Shown piece after piece: positions 11,107 to 23,380 of a stretch of 64,000 bases of DNA (the stretch's first letter is position 1; every line of letters begins with the position of its first letter). Under the pieces are notes generated by a model. That model made no database searches and was not told where the DNA came from. It saw only the letters and a list, made by a program, of their open reading frames with translations. This stretch comes from Spongilla lacustris (Eukaryota; Porifera; Demospongiae; Spongillida; Spongillidae), in the NCBI GenBank assembly GCA_949361645.1, contig OX442429.1, positions 1,863,231 to 1,927,230 on the forward strand, read 5' to 3'. The translations under genes and the position numbers were made by a program.

Positions 11107-11990
11107 AGTGGCGGGTGTGCCACAATGCCACTGCTTCCCAGAGATACTACAATAGGCATCGTGGTGCTACGGACAACACCCAATGCTCTTTCATTCCATG
11201 TGCACCATATCCCGAGACAGGTGTGCGGCATGGGGACCCCTTGGGGCCCCTCTTCTTTTGCTTAGTCTTGCATAAGTTGGTAGCCACCATAGCTTCAGAT
11301 GAAAAGGCATCCCATTTGTTATACCACAAATGGTATATGATGGAGTAGTAGCTGGCACAAGGCCTCTTACACATGGAGCCGCCAGAATTCCAGGTGGCGC
11401 TTAAATGGTGGCTTGGAATGGACACCTCCCAAAATGCCCATTGTTCCCTCTGTCCTTCACATGCCCTAGGTGCCCTGGGTCATCACGCTCTCACATGAAA
11501 AGTAACCCATAATGCTCTGCACGACCCATTTTGGGAATCTTGCAAGCTGGCGTCGCTTCATTTAAAGTAGTGGTATTTCATGGTGATGTGACGGTGATAT
11601 TCAATGCTGCTGGTTTGCCAAACTCCATGCTCTGGACCAGGATGTCTGCTGGGTGAGTTTGTCTACCCTCTTCTTCTAGGCTACTGCCTGCTTCAAGTTG
11701 TCCCCCGATACAGTGTGATGGCTGGATCCACTGCGTCGGCTGCTGAAACCAGCAAACATGCCATTAACGATGCAAAATGCAACCGTTTGGGCTGGGTCTG
11801 CATCCCTTAAGCCGTCGGGTGTTGGGGAGATGAAGCCATTAAGTGTCTTGACAGACTCGCTGCATGTATCGCTACTCGCACTGCTCGTCCCAAGTCTTCG
11901 GCTGTGTCGGCTCTGTACGGTAGGCTCAGCATCGTCCTTGTGAGAGCCAATATAAGGGCCATATTAGCTAGATCTTCCACAGTTTATTGA
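11107..11990 (+). pseudogene. LINE-like reverse transcriptase 3' fragment (plus strand)
   Basis: Frames shift repeatedly, but the blocks are clear. TGVRHGDPLGPLFFCLVLHK near 11220 is the reverse-transcriptase block with R-x-GDPLGP. LKWWLGM...CSLCPSHALGALGHHAL near 11400-11490 is a C-x-x-C...GHHAL cysteine/histidine segment. NDAKCNRLGWVCIP (11766-11807) leads into WGDEAIKCLDRLAACIATRT and a final LVRANIRAILARS ending at the TGA at 11990. This C-terminal arrangement recurs in invertebrate RT genes of non-LTR type; exact clade not assigned. It is a dead relic with at least four frame changes and a deletion between the RT and cysteine blocks. A related C-terminal piece lies at 37515-37757. Confidence 0.7.
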
Positions 11991-12064
11991 CTCCTAGTGT
12001 TATAATTAAGTATGTATCTTGTTTGTCAATTCACCATATGTACATGTAATAGCATTATTAAATA

Positions 12065-13200
12065 AATAAAAATTATCATTGCCATTTCACTTTAGAGCCG
12101 CGCTAATTACAGGCTAGCAGATCTCAAGGTTGCAAAAGATAGCCTCCTTCTGACAAAACTGTTTCTGAGTAAGACCTCCCATTTTGTTGCAAGGCTAGCA
12201 GCTATACTCTTTATAAAATGGATTGTCTCTCTGTGCAGTAGTGAAATAACAAAGGGTGTAAATTGACCACGTCGATCTTCAACAGTTTTCTGATACATCC
12301 TTTTTTATTTCTTTTGCTGGACTTTCAAAGACTGCCTCTGGAGTACGGTGTTTATATGATGGGGCATCAGTATCAATTATCAAATAATGCCTCTGTGGTG
12401 ACCACACACCCCTGACTCCAAGGTCAAGCCTTAAACTTAAACCCACATCGTTTGATGAGGGATCTGCCTCCCTTACAATTGGTTCCTTTATCACAGATGG
12501 CCACACTACCTTTCAAGTGGAGTAGATATCAGCCAGGATGATGTATCACTCGTTGCTCTCCTTAAGGCTTGTTGTCATTCTGGGGAAAACTTAGAGATGA
12601 GAGTGTTAAGCTTAGCCAGGTCTGTAGCATTTTGAGTGTGACAAGCTTGTGAACCTGTTTCCTTCAGCTTGCTAAGATGTTCTGCAATGCTAAATTCTGT
12701 ACTACCTTTAACAGATTCATGTACTACTTGTGTGCCACGTTTTGAAGAACGGCATGCAGTAGTTGCTGTTTTGGTTGGATCTCTCATACCTACACCTGCT
12801 AGGTGTACTGGGAGAAAAAAAGTTCTTATTCATCATCTGAGATATTACCTTGCATGGAAGAGCGCTGGAAGAAAATGCTTATAAATGGCATCCGCAGTGT
12901 TTGAAAATCTTGATTGAAAAGATGGGAGACTCTCTGCAAATAGAACCATTCACACTGTAATGATTTTGTTATTGCAAAAAAATATTGCTTGTGGTGACTT
13001 CTTGGTGGCAGTAATTACCTTACTGACACAATTTAATCCACCCATCAACTTTCTCTTCAACAAATTTTCTTTTTGATTCATCATTGCCTATAATTCCTCC
13101 AAGAAAACGATGACCAGTTGTGACTTGAACCCCAGGGTCTTTGAACAGGCTGTGTGCTGCAGGAATACCACTTGGTGCAGCACAGTCATTAAATTTTTAA
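12065..13200 (-). pseudogene. LINE-like reverse transcriptase C-terminal fragment (minus strand)
   Basis: Read leftward from about 13200: TGHRFLGGIIGNDESKRKFV (RT thumb-like block), QCEWFYLQRV, RDPTKTATTACRSSK, then READPSSNDVGLSLRLDLGV-RGVW, IDTDAPSYKHRTPEAVF, KKMYQKTVEDRRGQFTPFV and LATKWE near 12170. The block containing GVRGVW...IDTDAPSY...FTPFV is a recurrent RT-linked C-terminal region in invertebrate retroelements. Frameshifts and stops at several junctions (near 12300, 12515, 12840, 13010) make it a pseudogene. It lies back to back with the plus-strand RT fragment at 11107-11990, about 75 bp away. A 5'-inverted LINE insertion or two independent insertions would both explain this. Confidence 0.65.
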
Positions 13201-13627
13201 CTTTTCTTGTTGAAACCATTGAATCCTTCAAATCAGTGGTTAGTTAATATTGGTCGACTACAAAATGTAAAATATTCATGCAGAAATTAATTATTTTGAG
13301 CTATTTTAGTTTGAAATCATTACCTTTATATTTCACAATGTACGGTACTTGATTGTGGATGGTTTTTGAGGGTTTTAATTAACCACCTATTCTGCCAGCA
13401 TGCATATGTCTTGATGATGGGATTTTTAGCAAGAATACCCAGTCAATTAGCCGTTTGTGGTTAATTCACAATTTTCCTTGATTGTGCTGAAACATCCTGT
13501 AACATAATTGAAGCTCAGCCATTTGTATACACTATCAGCCACTTGTGTGCACATATGTGGTAAATAGCTGGTTGCTACTAACTCATTTTAATGTAGACAA
13601 CCAAGCGCCTGATAAGAGGATCCCTAT

Positions 13628-14196
13628 TCAACTGAAATTAAGGCACATTCATCATGGATTTGGGAAAGCTGTTGGTGATTATAGTGCAACCATACAGTAA
13701 ATTTTAGAAAAAGGGGTACAGTAGCGACTTACAATAGCGAACGCTGGGGAATCACCTAATTATGCTGAAGATCATTTCTCAAAATATAACAAACTATAAT
13801 TCAATTCATAGCTATTTTTATAGGCACGTTTTACAAACTCAGGGCTGGCAACATGTTCAAATGAATAAGATAAGTAAAACTTTTAGTTTGCTGATGATTT
13901 ACCAAATTTGCAACGTTAAATGGTGTCTAATGGCAGAGCCGTCACGTAGAAAGCAGTAAACTGTAGCCAAATGGCAAAAAGTTCTAGATCTGGCCATTGG
14001 TTTTTAACAACGTGGTACATGTAGCAAAAATAAATGTGAAATTAGACATAATTAGGTGAATCCCCAGCATTCGCTATTGTAAATCGAATTTGGTAAAATT
14101 CATTAGGTGAAGGTCGTTCTAGACAGTCAATATGGGCAGATGAAAGCGGTATGGTTTACCAACAGCTTTCCCAGAATATGCCTTATTTTCCATTGA
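13628..14196. mobile_element. Foldback MITE, ~570 bp (copy 1)
   Basis: Left arm TCA-CTGAAATTAAGGCACATTC, GGGAAAGCTGTTGGT and ACAATAGCGAACGCTGGGGA, then TCACCTAATTATG, is mirrored by the right arm (CATAATTAGGTGAATCCCCA, CATTCGCTATTGTAAAT, ACCAACAGCTTTCCC, GAATATGCCTTATTTTC). The arms are over 100 bp with scattered mismatches. The interior is non-coding. No target duplication was resolved. Confidence 0.8.
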
Positions 14197-14862
14197 TGCA
14201 AGGTGTGACTTTCCATTGTCGTGAGCCAGCACTTTAATCATTTGTTAAAGCATTAAAACTTTCAAGGGCTTCTGATGTTAGTGTCAGCATTTGATGACGC
14301 TAACTTTTGATTGGCACCAATTGGTGGTATAGTGACAAAGTGGTTGTTAGTACATAACTAGCAATACTTTGAAAACCACTCAATAGTGTTGCACATTTAT
14401 ATATACACCTTTTAAGATTTACACACACTGGATAAAATTTGGAAACTTAGATCATCAGGCGCTGTATTGGTGCCCTTTGATTTATAGGTCATTATGTATT
14501 TATAGGTGTTATGTCCAAGTGGACAAATTTGAAATCTGGCATTGCAGGAAATTTGAAATTAAAGGCCTGCAGCTCCAATGCCTATTCTCTACCTACAGTG
14601 CTTTTCATAATGTTTGGACATCGACAATTTCCGGCCAAAAATCTATTTTGTGCATGTGTCTTACTATATCCTTGTAGTGGTCTAGACTCCACTTATCTAC
14701 GTTCTTTGTCGTCACTGCTCGCTTTTTTGTACTACTATCAGAAGAAGAACCCCCCCTGCTGCTCAACGGTCGCTTGGCCATTGTTTTCTCTGACTGCAAC
14801 CACTAATTATTATTGACACGTGCACGGACAAATTGTCCGTCCAAATCAATACAGCAATACAG

Positions 14863-15110
14863 CGATGTGGCTACAGTACGAGATGGCTGATTGCGTCACC
14901 AAGCTCAAAAGTACAATTTGTACGCGGTTCGTGGACAAGATTCGGAGCTCGAAGAATTTCACCCCAGCATTTATAGACGGATCTACCAACCTACGAACCT
15001 CAAGCATCATGCTAAGAGTGAGATGTATGAAAGGGCTATGTTACAGTTAAGGAAAGAACAATCAACCTATGTTCGTGGATCAACAACTTCACATCAGACT
15101 GGAGGGTTAG
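14863..15110 (+). pseudogene. hAT-type N-terminal zinc-finger fragment (copy 1)
   Basis: WLQYEMADCVTKLKSTICTR, then F-x-x-KIRSSKNFTPAFIDGSTN-LRTSS and, after one frame change near 15005, HAKSEMYERAMLQLRKEQ. This matches the N-terminal TTF/BED-like region of C17orf113/ZMYM-type hAT transposases (LK-C-x-IC...F...GS-N-RTSN...H...AM-L). It is a fragment without the rest of the gene. On the opposite strand just before it (14799-14690) a short frame MAKRPLSSRGGSSSDSSTKK ending VDKW looks like the matching extreme N-terminus in inverted orientation, but this is weak. Confidence 0.55.
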
Positions 15111-15125
15111 GGTGCGGGATTCAAT

Positions 15126-15167
15126 GAGCGGGGGGGGGGGCTGTCCCCCCTCGGCCGATTTAACAGG

Positions 15168-15202
<35 letters not shown>

Positions 15203-15277
15203 CTGTCCGCGTAAGACTGCATGCAAAAAAAAGTATTTTGGACAAAAGGGGGGGTTGCAACCCCCCCCCCCCCCCCC
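15126..15277. repeat. Poly-G / poly-C tracts (copy 1)
   Basis: G runs at about 15130-15140 and 15169-15202, a G7 at about 15248 and a C run at 15261-15277. This is a likely sequencing and assembly trouble spot and a strong hairpin or quadruplex former. Confidence 0.9.
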
Positions 15278-15500
15278 GTATCCACCGCTGCTAAGAATGC
15301 AGTGGTGTTATGGTGGAAAGACAAACCAAAAAGGCTTGACCATGGCAATAGTCATGCCACATGACTTGAATCTGACAATCAAGAAACAATATAAACACAT
15401 TTTTGACATTGGTTTTTTGTTACTCCTCATTTAGTCATATACTTTAAGTTTACAGTTTTTTTACTTTGTCCTTCCAAACTTTGATCATGTGTCCGACCAA

Positions 15501-15539
15501 TTTTCAAGTGACAGGACATAATGTCCTATCACTTGAAAA
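15501..15539. repeat. 39 bp palindrome (copy 1)
   Basis: TTTTCAAGTGACAGGACAT and its reverse complement, with one mismatch. Confidence 0.85.
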
Positions 15540-15708
15540 CGTTATTAAGAGCATTTTACATACAATTATGACAAATGTCCTTGAAAAGAATTAGTTAAAT
15601 AGTAAAATAAAGTTATTGGTATTATCGGTACATGTAATTACAATAGAGGGATCACTTCATCTTTAATTATGTAGTCAAAGTTACCATATTAGTAAATGCA
15701 GTACTCAC

Positions 15709-15812
15709 GGGAACAAGCAGTATTTGGGGTCCCAACATATCCAGCACAGCACTGATATGATATGTTGGATCTGTAGGCTGGCCGTGTATAAAAGGCTAAT
15801 CGATATTCTATT
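15709..15812 (-). CDS. EMI-domain exon of the EMI/EGF/CCP gene (copy 1)
   Basis: Minus-strand exon bounded by a CTTTTCAG acceptor (15820-15813) and a GTGAGT donor (15708-15703). It encodes IEYRLAFYTRPAYRSNISYQ followed by CCAGYVGTPNTACS, the C-terminal half of an EMI domain with its CC-x-GY-x-G...C signature. It ends in phase 1 on C; the EGF exon at 2567-2659 starts with CA, which restores a proline codon and gives ...[14 protein letters not shown], the usual EMI-to-EGF join. So this exon and 1084-2659 belong to one gene, with a ~13 kb intron holding two piggyBacs, hAT and LINE relics. The exon starts in phase 2; its upstream partner was not found. Confidence 0.8.
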
Positions 15813-16387
15813 CTGAAAAGTAAGGGGAGGGAGAGAAATTAAATCACCAGCTCTTTAAATGCAGTGAACAATTAAATGATGTGCAGCAGACATTTAGCTA
15901 AGATTGCTTAAATGAATTTCAATTACGAGTGGATGCATAAGCTACCAGTATATAACATATATATTAGCAATGTACAGGTACATGCGGGCTCAGCCCTAGA
16001 GGATAAATTATCCCACAGGATAGCTCTTTTCAGCTCAAGTGTATTCTAGGCTAAAGCTGCCAAATAATATGGTTATTTTGGCTTCCAATCCTCATGTTAC
16101 TTTGTCGATAATTATCTGATGGACAAAATACGATGTTCGCTAGGAATAAATGTCACTTTCCAGGCCTTTATGAATAATGTAAGAAGAGTGTCACATTGAC
16201 ACCTTTTGGCCGATATAATTGCACAAACTATTATAATCCGACTGACTTTCTGGTTTTACTGGAGATAATATATACAAGTAAATCAAAAACTTCTCTATCG
16301 AGAAATCGATTGGTGGGATGTCAGATTGGTGGTGCAAAAAGCAAGGAAACAAGGTGCAGTATGTTAAAGTGAGGTTTGGTAGGATAC

Positions 16388-16522
16388 TGTAGCGGCCTCA
16401 TCCATTTCATTTACATAGCAGCAAGGTTACAAAGACTGACACGAATACTCACTACAGACACATATATATGTAATCATACGCATGCGCACATAGCAATTAT
16501 ACAGTTTCCAATAACCGTTACA
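16388..16522 (-). repeat. Putative 3' LTR of Ty3/gypsy element (copy 1)
   Basis: Read on the minus strand, a purine run AAAAGGGGGAGC is followed by TGTAACGG..., and 135 bp later the sequence reads ...CCGCTACA, giving TG...CA ends with TGTA/TACA inverted termini. Its position just after the end of pol fits a short 3' LTR. The matching 5' LTR was not found, so the length is tentative. Confidence 0.5.
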
Positions 16523-16541
16523 CAGCTCCCCCTTTTCACAC

Positions 16542-18596
16542 TCAAATATCGTCCGGTAGACTCCATGGGTTTCCGTATCTGTCCGGCGGTCTTCTGTTCC
16601 TTGTAGATCTCCTCAATACCGGTTGCGCCTCCTCACTTGATTCTTCAGTATCCCTGGCCTGATCTTCCCCGTCTGAGTCACCCAATACGGACAAATGATC
16701 CCCATCTCTTATTTGTTCTACGTTCCTCTCAGGTTCGGCCACCAGCCCTTGTCTTACTCTTTCTCCCCTCTCTGTGGATTCATCCACAGTATAATCCTCT
16801 TCTTAGTCGCCTTCATTATATTCAGCGGTGTTATCCTACTGTCTTCTTCGAACGGCTCAGGGAGTTGCCTTTGTTCCGAGACTAACTTAGAAGGGGCAGG
16901 CTTTAATCTGTTGAAATGAACAACATACTTTTTCCTTGAGTTAGAGCAGTCATCGATATGATAGACGCACGGGCTTACCACTTTTGTTACCTTAAATGGC
17001 CCTCGCCACGGCCTGTGGAACTTCTTGCATTTGTTCCTCGGCACGGCTGGACTGTGAAGAAATACCAAGTCATTTACCTTGTATGATGTTCCACAGCACT
17101 TTGAATCATAAACAGCCTTTTGGTGCTGCTGTTTTTTACTTGCATATTTCTGAACCCACTGATAGCTCTGTTGCAGCCGTACTATTAATGCAGTACAGTA
17201 CTGATCCACTGACTGATACTCTGGAGTAGAAATATTGAACAACAAGTCTTCAGGCAACCGAGGGTCACGGCTGAACATAAGCTGGAATGGTGTAGTTGCT
17301 GTGGTTTCATGGGCGCTTGTTCTATAAGCAAACAAAAGCGTTGGCAGAAAAAGATCCCAGTCACGTTCCCTTTCCAGAACAGTCATGCTCAACATTTCCA
17401 GTAATGTTTTGTTAAACCGTTCCACCAACCCATCTGACTGGGGGTGGTAGGGTGTAGTTCGTGTCTTCCTCACTCCCAGCAAAATACAAATTTCTTTTAC
17501 CAGTTTCGACTCGAAGTTCTTTCCTTGGTCAGTATGTATACTGTCAGGTACACCAAAGCGGCATATGAACTCGTTTACCAGTACCCTGGCAACAGAAGTG
17601 GCCTCCATATCTCTTAGGGGAAAAGCTTCTTTCCATTTGGTAAAGTAATCGCCGATAACCAAAATATAGCGATATCCTCAAGGGGTTTCAGGAAGGGGGC
17701 CTAAAATATCCATTGCCACATGTTCGAGTGGCCTTTTAGCACAACACGCTTCCATAGGTGCTCTTCCCCTCGGCGGCGAATTTCTTGAATTACAAATTGA
17801 ACATTCGTGACACCACTTCTCAATGTCTTTCCTCTGACCCGGCCAGTAGAATCGAGCACGAGCTTTCTCCAGAACTTTACGAGCCCCAAGATGACCTCCC
17901 GCAAGTGAATTATGCAGGCCCTGTAATACTTCAGAAACTGAATTCGCCGGCAGGACCAACTGCAAATGTGCGTGCAAGCCATTACCTTCGACATCTTGCC
18001 ACTCTCTATATAACATGCCATCTTTAAGTACCAAACACTTCCTCTGTACCCAAAGTGACTGCAACTTCCAATTAGCTTCAACCGGGCAGGAAGCAGGTAG
18101 GGAACCGGATGCTAGCCATTTAATTGCCTCTCCCAAGTCCGCTCTTTGCCTTTCTCGAAGCTCTATCTCTGTCCACACAGGCAATAACTGTGCCCCTGTG
18201 GGCATGCACCCACAGCTAACATCGGAATTCTCCATTTCACTGGATCCGAAATCCAGTCCACACTGTTTGCAGTTGCTACGAGAGAGTGAATCAGCATTGC
18301 CATGCTGCTTACCTGGTCTGTGGATGACTCTATATTGAAACTCAGCAAGACTTTCAAGCCAGCGCGCCACCTGACCCTCTGGCTCCTTGAAGGAATGCAG
18401 CCATTTCAGACAGTGATGGTCTGTACGAAGTTCGAACTGTCGTCCATACAGGTACGGACGAAAGTGATGCGCAACAGCCAACATCTCGCGGCGTGTTGCA
18501 CAATACTTCCGCTCAGTTCTGGATAGCACCCTCCTCGCGTAGGCTACTACTCGTTCCTTGCCATCCACGACTTTGGGATAGCACAGCTCCTATTCC
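16542..18596 (-). pseudogene. Ty3/gypsy pol (RNase H, integrase), copy 1, cut by N gap
   Basis: Same sequence as 25060-27114. It holds RNase H (RTDHHCLKWLHSFKEPEGQV, GNADSLSR), the integrase HHCC finger and the D-D-E core. The copy ends at 18596 where Ns begin. See the copy-2 entry for domain detail. Because of the probable contig overlap this is likely not a second element. Confidence 0.85.
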
Positions 18597-18796
18597 NNNN
18601 NNNNNNNNNNNNNNNNNNNNNNNNNNNNNNNNNNNNNNNNNNNNNNNNNNNNNNNNNNNNNNNNNNNNNNNNNNNNNNNNNNNNNNNNNNNNNNNNNNNN
18701 NNNNNNNNNNNNNNNNNNNNNNNNNNNNNNNNNNNNNNNNNNNNNNNNNNNNNNNNNNNNNNNNNNNNNNNNNNNNNNNNNNNNNNNNNNNNNNNN
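18597..18796. other. Assembly gap, 200 N
   Basis: Run of N separating two nearly identical 8.3 kb blocks that both end exactly at the gap. Confidence 1.
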
Positions 18797-19399
18797 TACA
18801 AGACTGACTATGACTTGACACGTATTGTGACTAGCTTTTGTGAAAAATACAATCTTGATCCCAAAAGATGTGCAGAAGAACTTTTCTGTTTTGCACGGGC
18901 CTACTGTAAATTTTATAGCTCCGAATTGGTATGCAGTGGATGATCATAATTATGATGAAGACGATATCGAACAAGATCACAATGAAAGGAATGTGGATGA
19001 AAACAATGATGACTCCATTGAGTTAAGAGATGGTTTGAAGGAGCAGCATGATGGACATTTAGCAACTACGACAACCGGCATTCATGGATCATCTTTACTG
19101 GGTCATCTTAAAGATGCGCTTCCGGAGTTGTGTAAAGTGTATGGCATTACTGATTTCTGCCGTACCGATCAATTCCTGTACTGCAGAGCGTAGCTTTTTT
19201 GCACTAAAGCGTATGAAAACATGATTGAGGTCTACAATGGTGCAGGAGAGGCTGGGAGGATTATTGCTCTTTTCAGTAGAATGCAAAACACTGCTAACAC
19301 TGACGAAAGAATCAATAATCGATTTATATGCACATTCATCCTTTCACTTCTCAAGTGCTTTATTGTAGTTCCATTGTATTGCTTGGACAGGAGCACTTA
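18797..19399 (+). pseudogene. hAT transposase remnant, C-terminal part (copy 2)
   Basis: Equivalent to 10323-10925. It contains the AERSFFALKRMKT...LRSTMVQERLGG dimerisation block. It is truncated at the left by the N gap. Confidence 0.7.
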
Positions 19400-19546
19400 A
19401 CACGCATGCCATTTTTCTACAGTTGCATGTGAAAATGACCGTGACAATTTATATACTTTGTGATTAACATGGTTCGCTGCGATGGATGGACATGTACACG
19501 TATATACATGCATAAGCGTTGTGGGGGGGGGTGCCTTTATGTATAT

Positions 19547-19549
<3 letters not shown>

Positions 19550-19620
<71 letters not shown>
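19550..19620. repeat. Poly-C tract (copy 2)
   Basis: About 70 C, much longer than the equivalent tract in copy 1. Confidence 0.95.
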
Positions 19621-19621
<1 letters not shown>

Positions 19622-19624
19622 AGT

Positions 19625-20508
19625 GGCGGTCGGTGTGCCACAATGCCACTGCTTCCCAGAGATACTACAATAGGCATCGTGGTGCTACGGACAACACCCA
19701 ATGCTCTTTCATTCCATGTGCACCATATCCCGAGACAGGTGTGCGGCATGGGGACCCCTTGGGGCCCCTCTTCTTTTGCTTAGTCTTGCATAAGTTGGTA
19801 GCCACCATAGCTTCAGATGAAAAGGCATCCCATTTGTTATACCACAAATGGTATATGATGGAGTAGTAGCTGGCACAAGGCCTCTTACACATGGAGCCGC
19901 CAGAATTCCAGGTGGCGCTTAAATGGTGGCTTGGAATGGACACCTCCCAAAATGCCCATTGTTCCCTCTGTCCTTCACATGCCCTAGGTGCCCTGGGTCA
20001 TCACGCTCTCACATGAAAAGTAACCCATAATGCTCTGCACGACCCATTTTGGGAATCTTGCAAGCTGGCGTCGCTTCATTTAAAGTAGTGGTATTTCATG
20101 GTGATGTGACGGTGATATTCAATGCTGCTGGTTTGCCAAACTCCATGCTCTGGACCAGGATGTCTGCTGGGTGAGTTTGTCTACCCTCTTCTTCTAGGCT
20201 ACTGCCTGCTTCAAGTTGTCCCCCGATACAGTGTGATGGCTGGATCCACTGCGTCGGCTGCTGAAACCAGCAAACATGCCATTAACGATGCAAAATGCAA
20301 CCGTTTGGGCTGGGTCTGCATCCCTTAAGCCGTCGGGTGTTGGGGAGATGAAGCCATTAAGTGTCTTGACAGACTCGCTGCATGTATCGCTACTCGCACT
20401 GCTCGTCCCAAGTCTTCGGCTGTGTCGGCTCTGTACGGTAGGCTCAGCATCGTCCTTGTGAGAGCCAATATAAGGGCCATATTAGCTAGATCTTCCACAG
20501 TTTATTGA
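19625..20508 (+). pseudogene. LINE-like reverse transcriptase 3' fragment (copy 2)
   Basis: Same as 11107-11990. Confidence 0.7.
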
Positions 20509-20582
20509 CTCCTAGTGTTATAATTAAGTATGTATCTTGTTTGTCAATTCACCATATGTACATGTAATAGCATTATTAAATA

Positions 20583-21718
20583 AATAAAAATTATCATTGC
20601 CATTTCACTTTAGAGCCGCGCTAATTACAGGCTAGCAGATCTCAAGGTTGCAAAAGATAGCCTCCTTCTGACAAAACTGTTTCTGAGTAAGACCTCCCAT
20701 TTTGTTGCAAGGCTAGCAGCTATACTCTTTATAAAATGGATTGTCTCTCTGTGCAGTAGTGAAATAACAAAGGGTGTAAATTGACCACGTCGATCTTCAA
20801 CAGTTTTCTGATACATCCTTTTTTATTTCTTTTGCTGGACTTTCAAAGACTGCCTCTGGAGTACGGTGTTTATATGATGGGGCATCAGTATCAATTATCA
20901 AATAATGCCTCTGTGGTGACCACACACCCCTGACTCCAAGGTCAAGCCTTAAACTTAAACCCACATCGTTTGATGAGGGATCTGCCTCCCTTACAATTGG
21001 TTCCTTTATCACAGATGGCCACACTACCTTTCAAGTGGAGTAGATATCAGCCAGGATGATGTATCACTCGTTGCTCTCCTTAAGGCTTGTTGTCATTCTG
21101 GGGAAAACTTAGAGATGAGAGTGTTAAGCTTAGCCAGGTCTGTAGCATTTTGAGTGTGACAAGCTTGTGAACCTGTTTCCTTCAGCTTGCTAAGATGTTC
21201 TGCAATGCTAAATTCTGTACTACCTTTAACAGATTCATGTACTACTTGTGTGCCACGTTTTGAAGAACGGCATGCAGTAGTTGCTGTTTTGGTTGGATCT
21301 CTCATACCTACACCTGCTAGGTGTACTGGGAGAAAAAAAGTTCTTATTCATCATCTGAGATATTACCTTGCATGGAAGAGCGCTGGAAGAAAATGCTTAT
21401 AAATGGCATCCGCAGTGTTTGAAAATCTTGATTGAAAAGATGGGAGACTCTCTGCAAATAGAACCATTCACACTGTAATGATTTTGTTATTGCAAAAAAA
21501 TATTGCTTGTGGTGACTTCTTGGTGGCAGTAATTACCTTACTGACACAATTTAATCCACCCATCAACTTTCTCTTCAACAAATTTTCTTTTTGATTCATC
21601 ATTGCCTATAATTCCTCCAAGAAAACGATGACCAGTTGTGACTTGAACCCCAGGGTCTTTGAACAGGCTGTGTGCTGCAGGAATACCACTTGGTGCAGCA
21701 CAGTCATTAAATTTTTAA
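20583..21718 (-). pseudogene. LINE-like reverse transcriptase C-terminal fragment (copy 2)
   Basis: Same as 12065-13200. Confidence 0.65.
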
Positions 21719-22145
21719 CTTTTCTTGTTGAAACCATTGAATCCTTCAAATCAGTGGTTAGTTAATATTGGTCGACTACAAAATGTAAAATATTCATGCA
21801 GAAATTAATTATTTTGAGCTATTTTAGTTTGAAATCATTACCTTTATATTTCACAATGTACGGTACTTGATTGTGGATGGTTTTTGAGGGTTTTAATTAA
21901 CCACCTATTCTGCCAGCATGCATATGTCTTGATGATGGGATTTTTAGCAAGAATACCCAGTCAATTAGCCGTTTGTGGTTAATTCACAATTTTCCTTGAT
22001 TGTGCTGAAACATCCTGTAACATAATTGAAGCTCAGCCATTTGTATACACTATCAGCCACTTGTGTGCACATATGTGGTAAATAGCTGGTTGCTACTAAC
22101 TCATTTTAATGTAGACAACCAAGCGCCTGATAAGAGGATCCCTAT

Positions 22146-22714
22146 TCAACTGAAATTAAGGCACATTCATCATGGATTTGGGAAAGCTGTTGGTGATTAT
22201 AGTGCAACCATACAGTAAATTTTAGAAAAAGGGGTACAGTAGCGACTTACAATAGCGAACGCTGGGGAATCACCTAATTATGCTGAAGATCATTTCTCAA
22301 AATATAACAAACTATAATTCAATTCATAGCTATTTTTATAGGCACGTTTTACAAACTCAGGGCTGGCAACATGTTCAAATGAATAAGATAAGTAAAACTT
22401 TTAGTTTGCTGATGATTTACCAAATTTGCAACGTTAAATGGTGTCTAATGGCAGAGCCGTCACGTAGAAAGCAGTAAACTGTAGCCAAATGGCAAAAAGT
22501 TCTAGATCTGGCCATTGGTTTTTAACAACGTGGTACATGTAGCAAAAATAAATGTGAAATTAGACATAATTAGGTGAATCCCCAGCATTCGCTATTGTAA
22601 ATCGAATTTGGTAAAATTCATTAGGTGAAGGTCGTTCTAGACAGTCAATATGGGCAGATGAAAGCGGTATGGTTTACCAACAGCTTTCCCAGAATATGCC
22701 TTATTTTCCATTGA
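22146..22714. mobile_element. Foldback MITE (copy 2)
   Basis: Same as 13628-14196. Confidence 0.8.
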
Positions 22715-23380
22715 TGCAAGGTGTGACTTTCCATTGTCGTGAGCCAGCACTTTAATCATTTGTTAAAGCATTAAAACTTTCAAGGGCTTCTGATGTTAGT
22801 GTCAGCATTTGATGACGCTAACTTTTGATTGGCACCAATTGGTGGTATAGTGACAAAGTGGTTGTTAGTACATAACTAGCAATACTTTGAAAACCACTCA
22901 ATAGTGTTGCACATTTATATATACACCTTTTAAGATTTACACACACTGGATAAAATTTGGAAACTTAGATCATCAGGCGCTGTATTGGTGCCCTTTGATT
23001 TATAGGTCATTATGTATTTATAGGTGTTATGTCCAAGTGGACAAATTTGAAATCTGGCATTGCAGGAAATTTGAAATTAAAGGCCTGCAGCTCCAATGCC
23101 TATTCTCTACCTACAGTGCTTTTCATAATGTTTGGACATCGACAATTTCCGGCCAAAAATCTATTTTGTGCATGTGTCTTACTATATCCTTGTAGTGGTC
23201 TAGACTCCACTTATCTACGTTCTTTGTCGTCACTGCTCGCTTTTTTGTACTACTATCAGAAGAAGAACCCCCCCTGCTGCTCAACGGTCGCTTGGCCATT
23301 GTTTTCTCTGACTGCAACCACTAATTATTATTGACACGTGCACGGACAAATTGTCCGTCCAAATCAATACAGCAATACAG

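Larger units (their letters stand above)
10323..18596. repeat. 8.3 kb segment, copy 1 of near-identical duplication
   Basis: Matches 18797-27114 base for base wherever I compared, with an offset of 8474 before and 8518 after a poly-C tract (11080-11106 here, 19550-19620 there). A few bases beside the tract also differ. It ends exactly at the N gap. Probably an unmerged contig overlap rather than a biological duplication. Confidence 0.95.

Noticed and set aside
14605..14799. Minus-strand frame MAKRPLSSRGGSSSDSSTKK
   Set aside because: It may be the N-terminus of a hAT transposase in inverted orientation to the zinc-finger fragment beside it, but low-complexity sequence is not enough to call it.
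19460..19783. Proline- or glycine-rich proteins around poly-C/G tracts (also near 11050 and 15160)
   Set aside because: Homopolymer translations, different between the two copies, with no conserved context.
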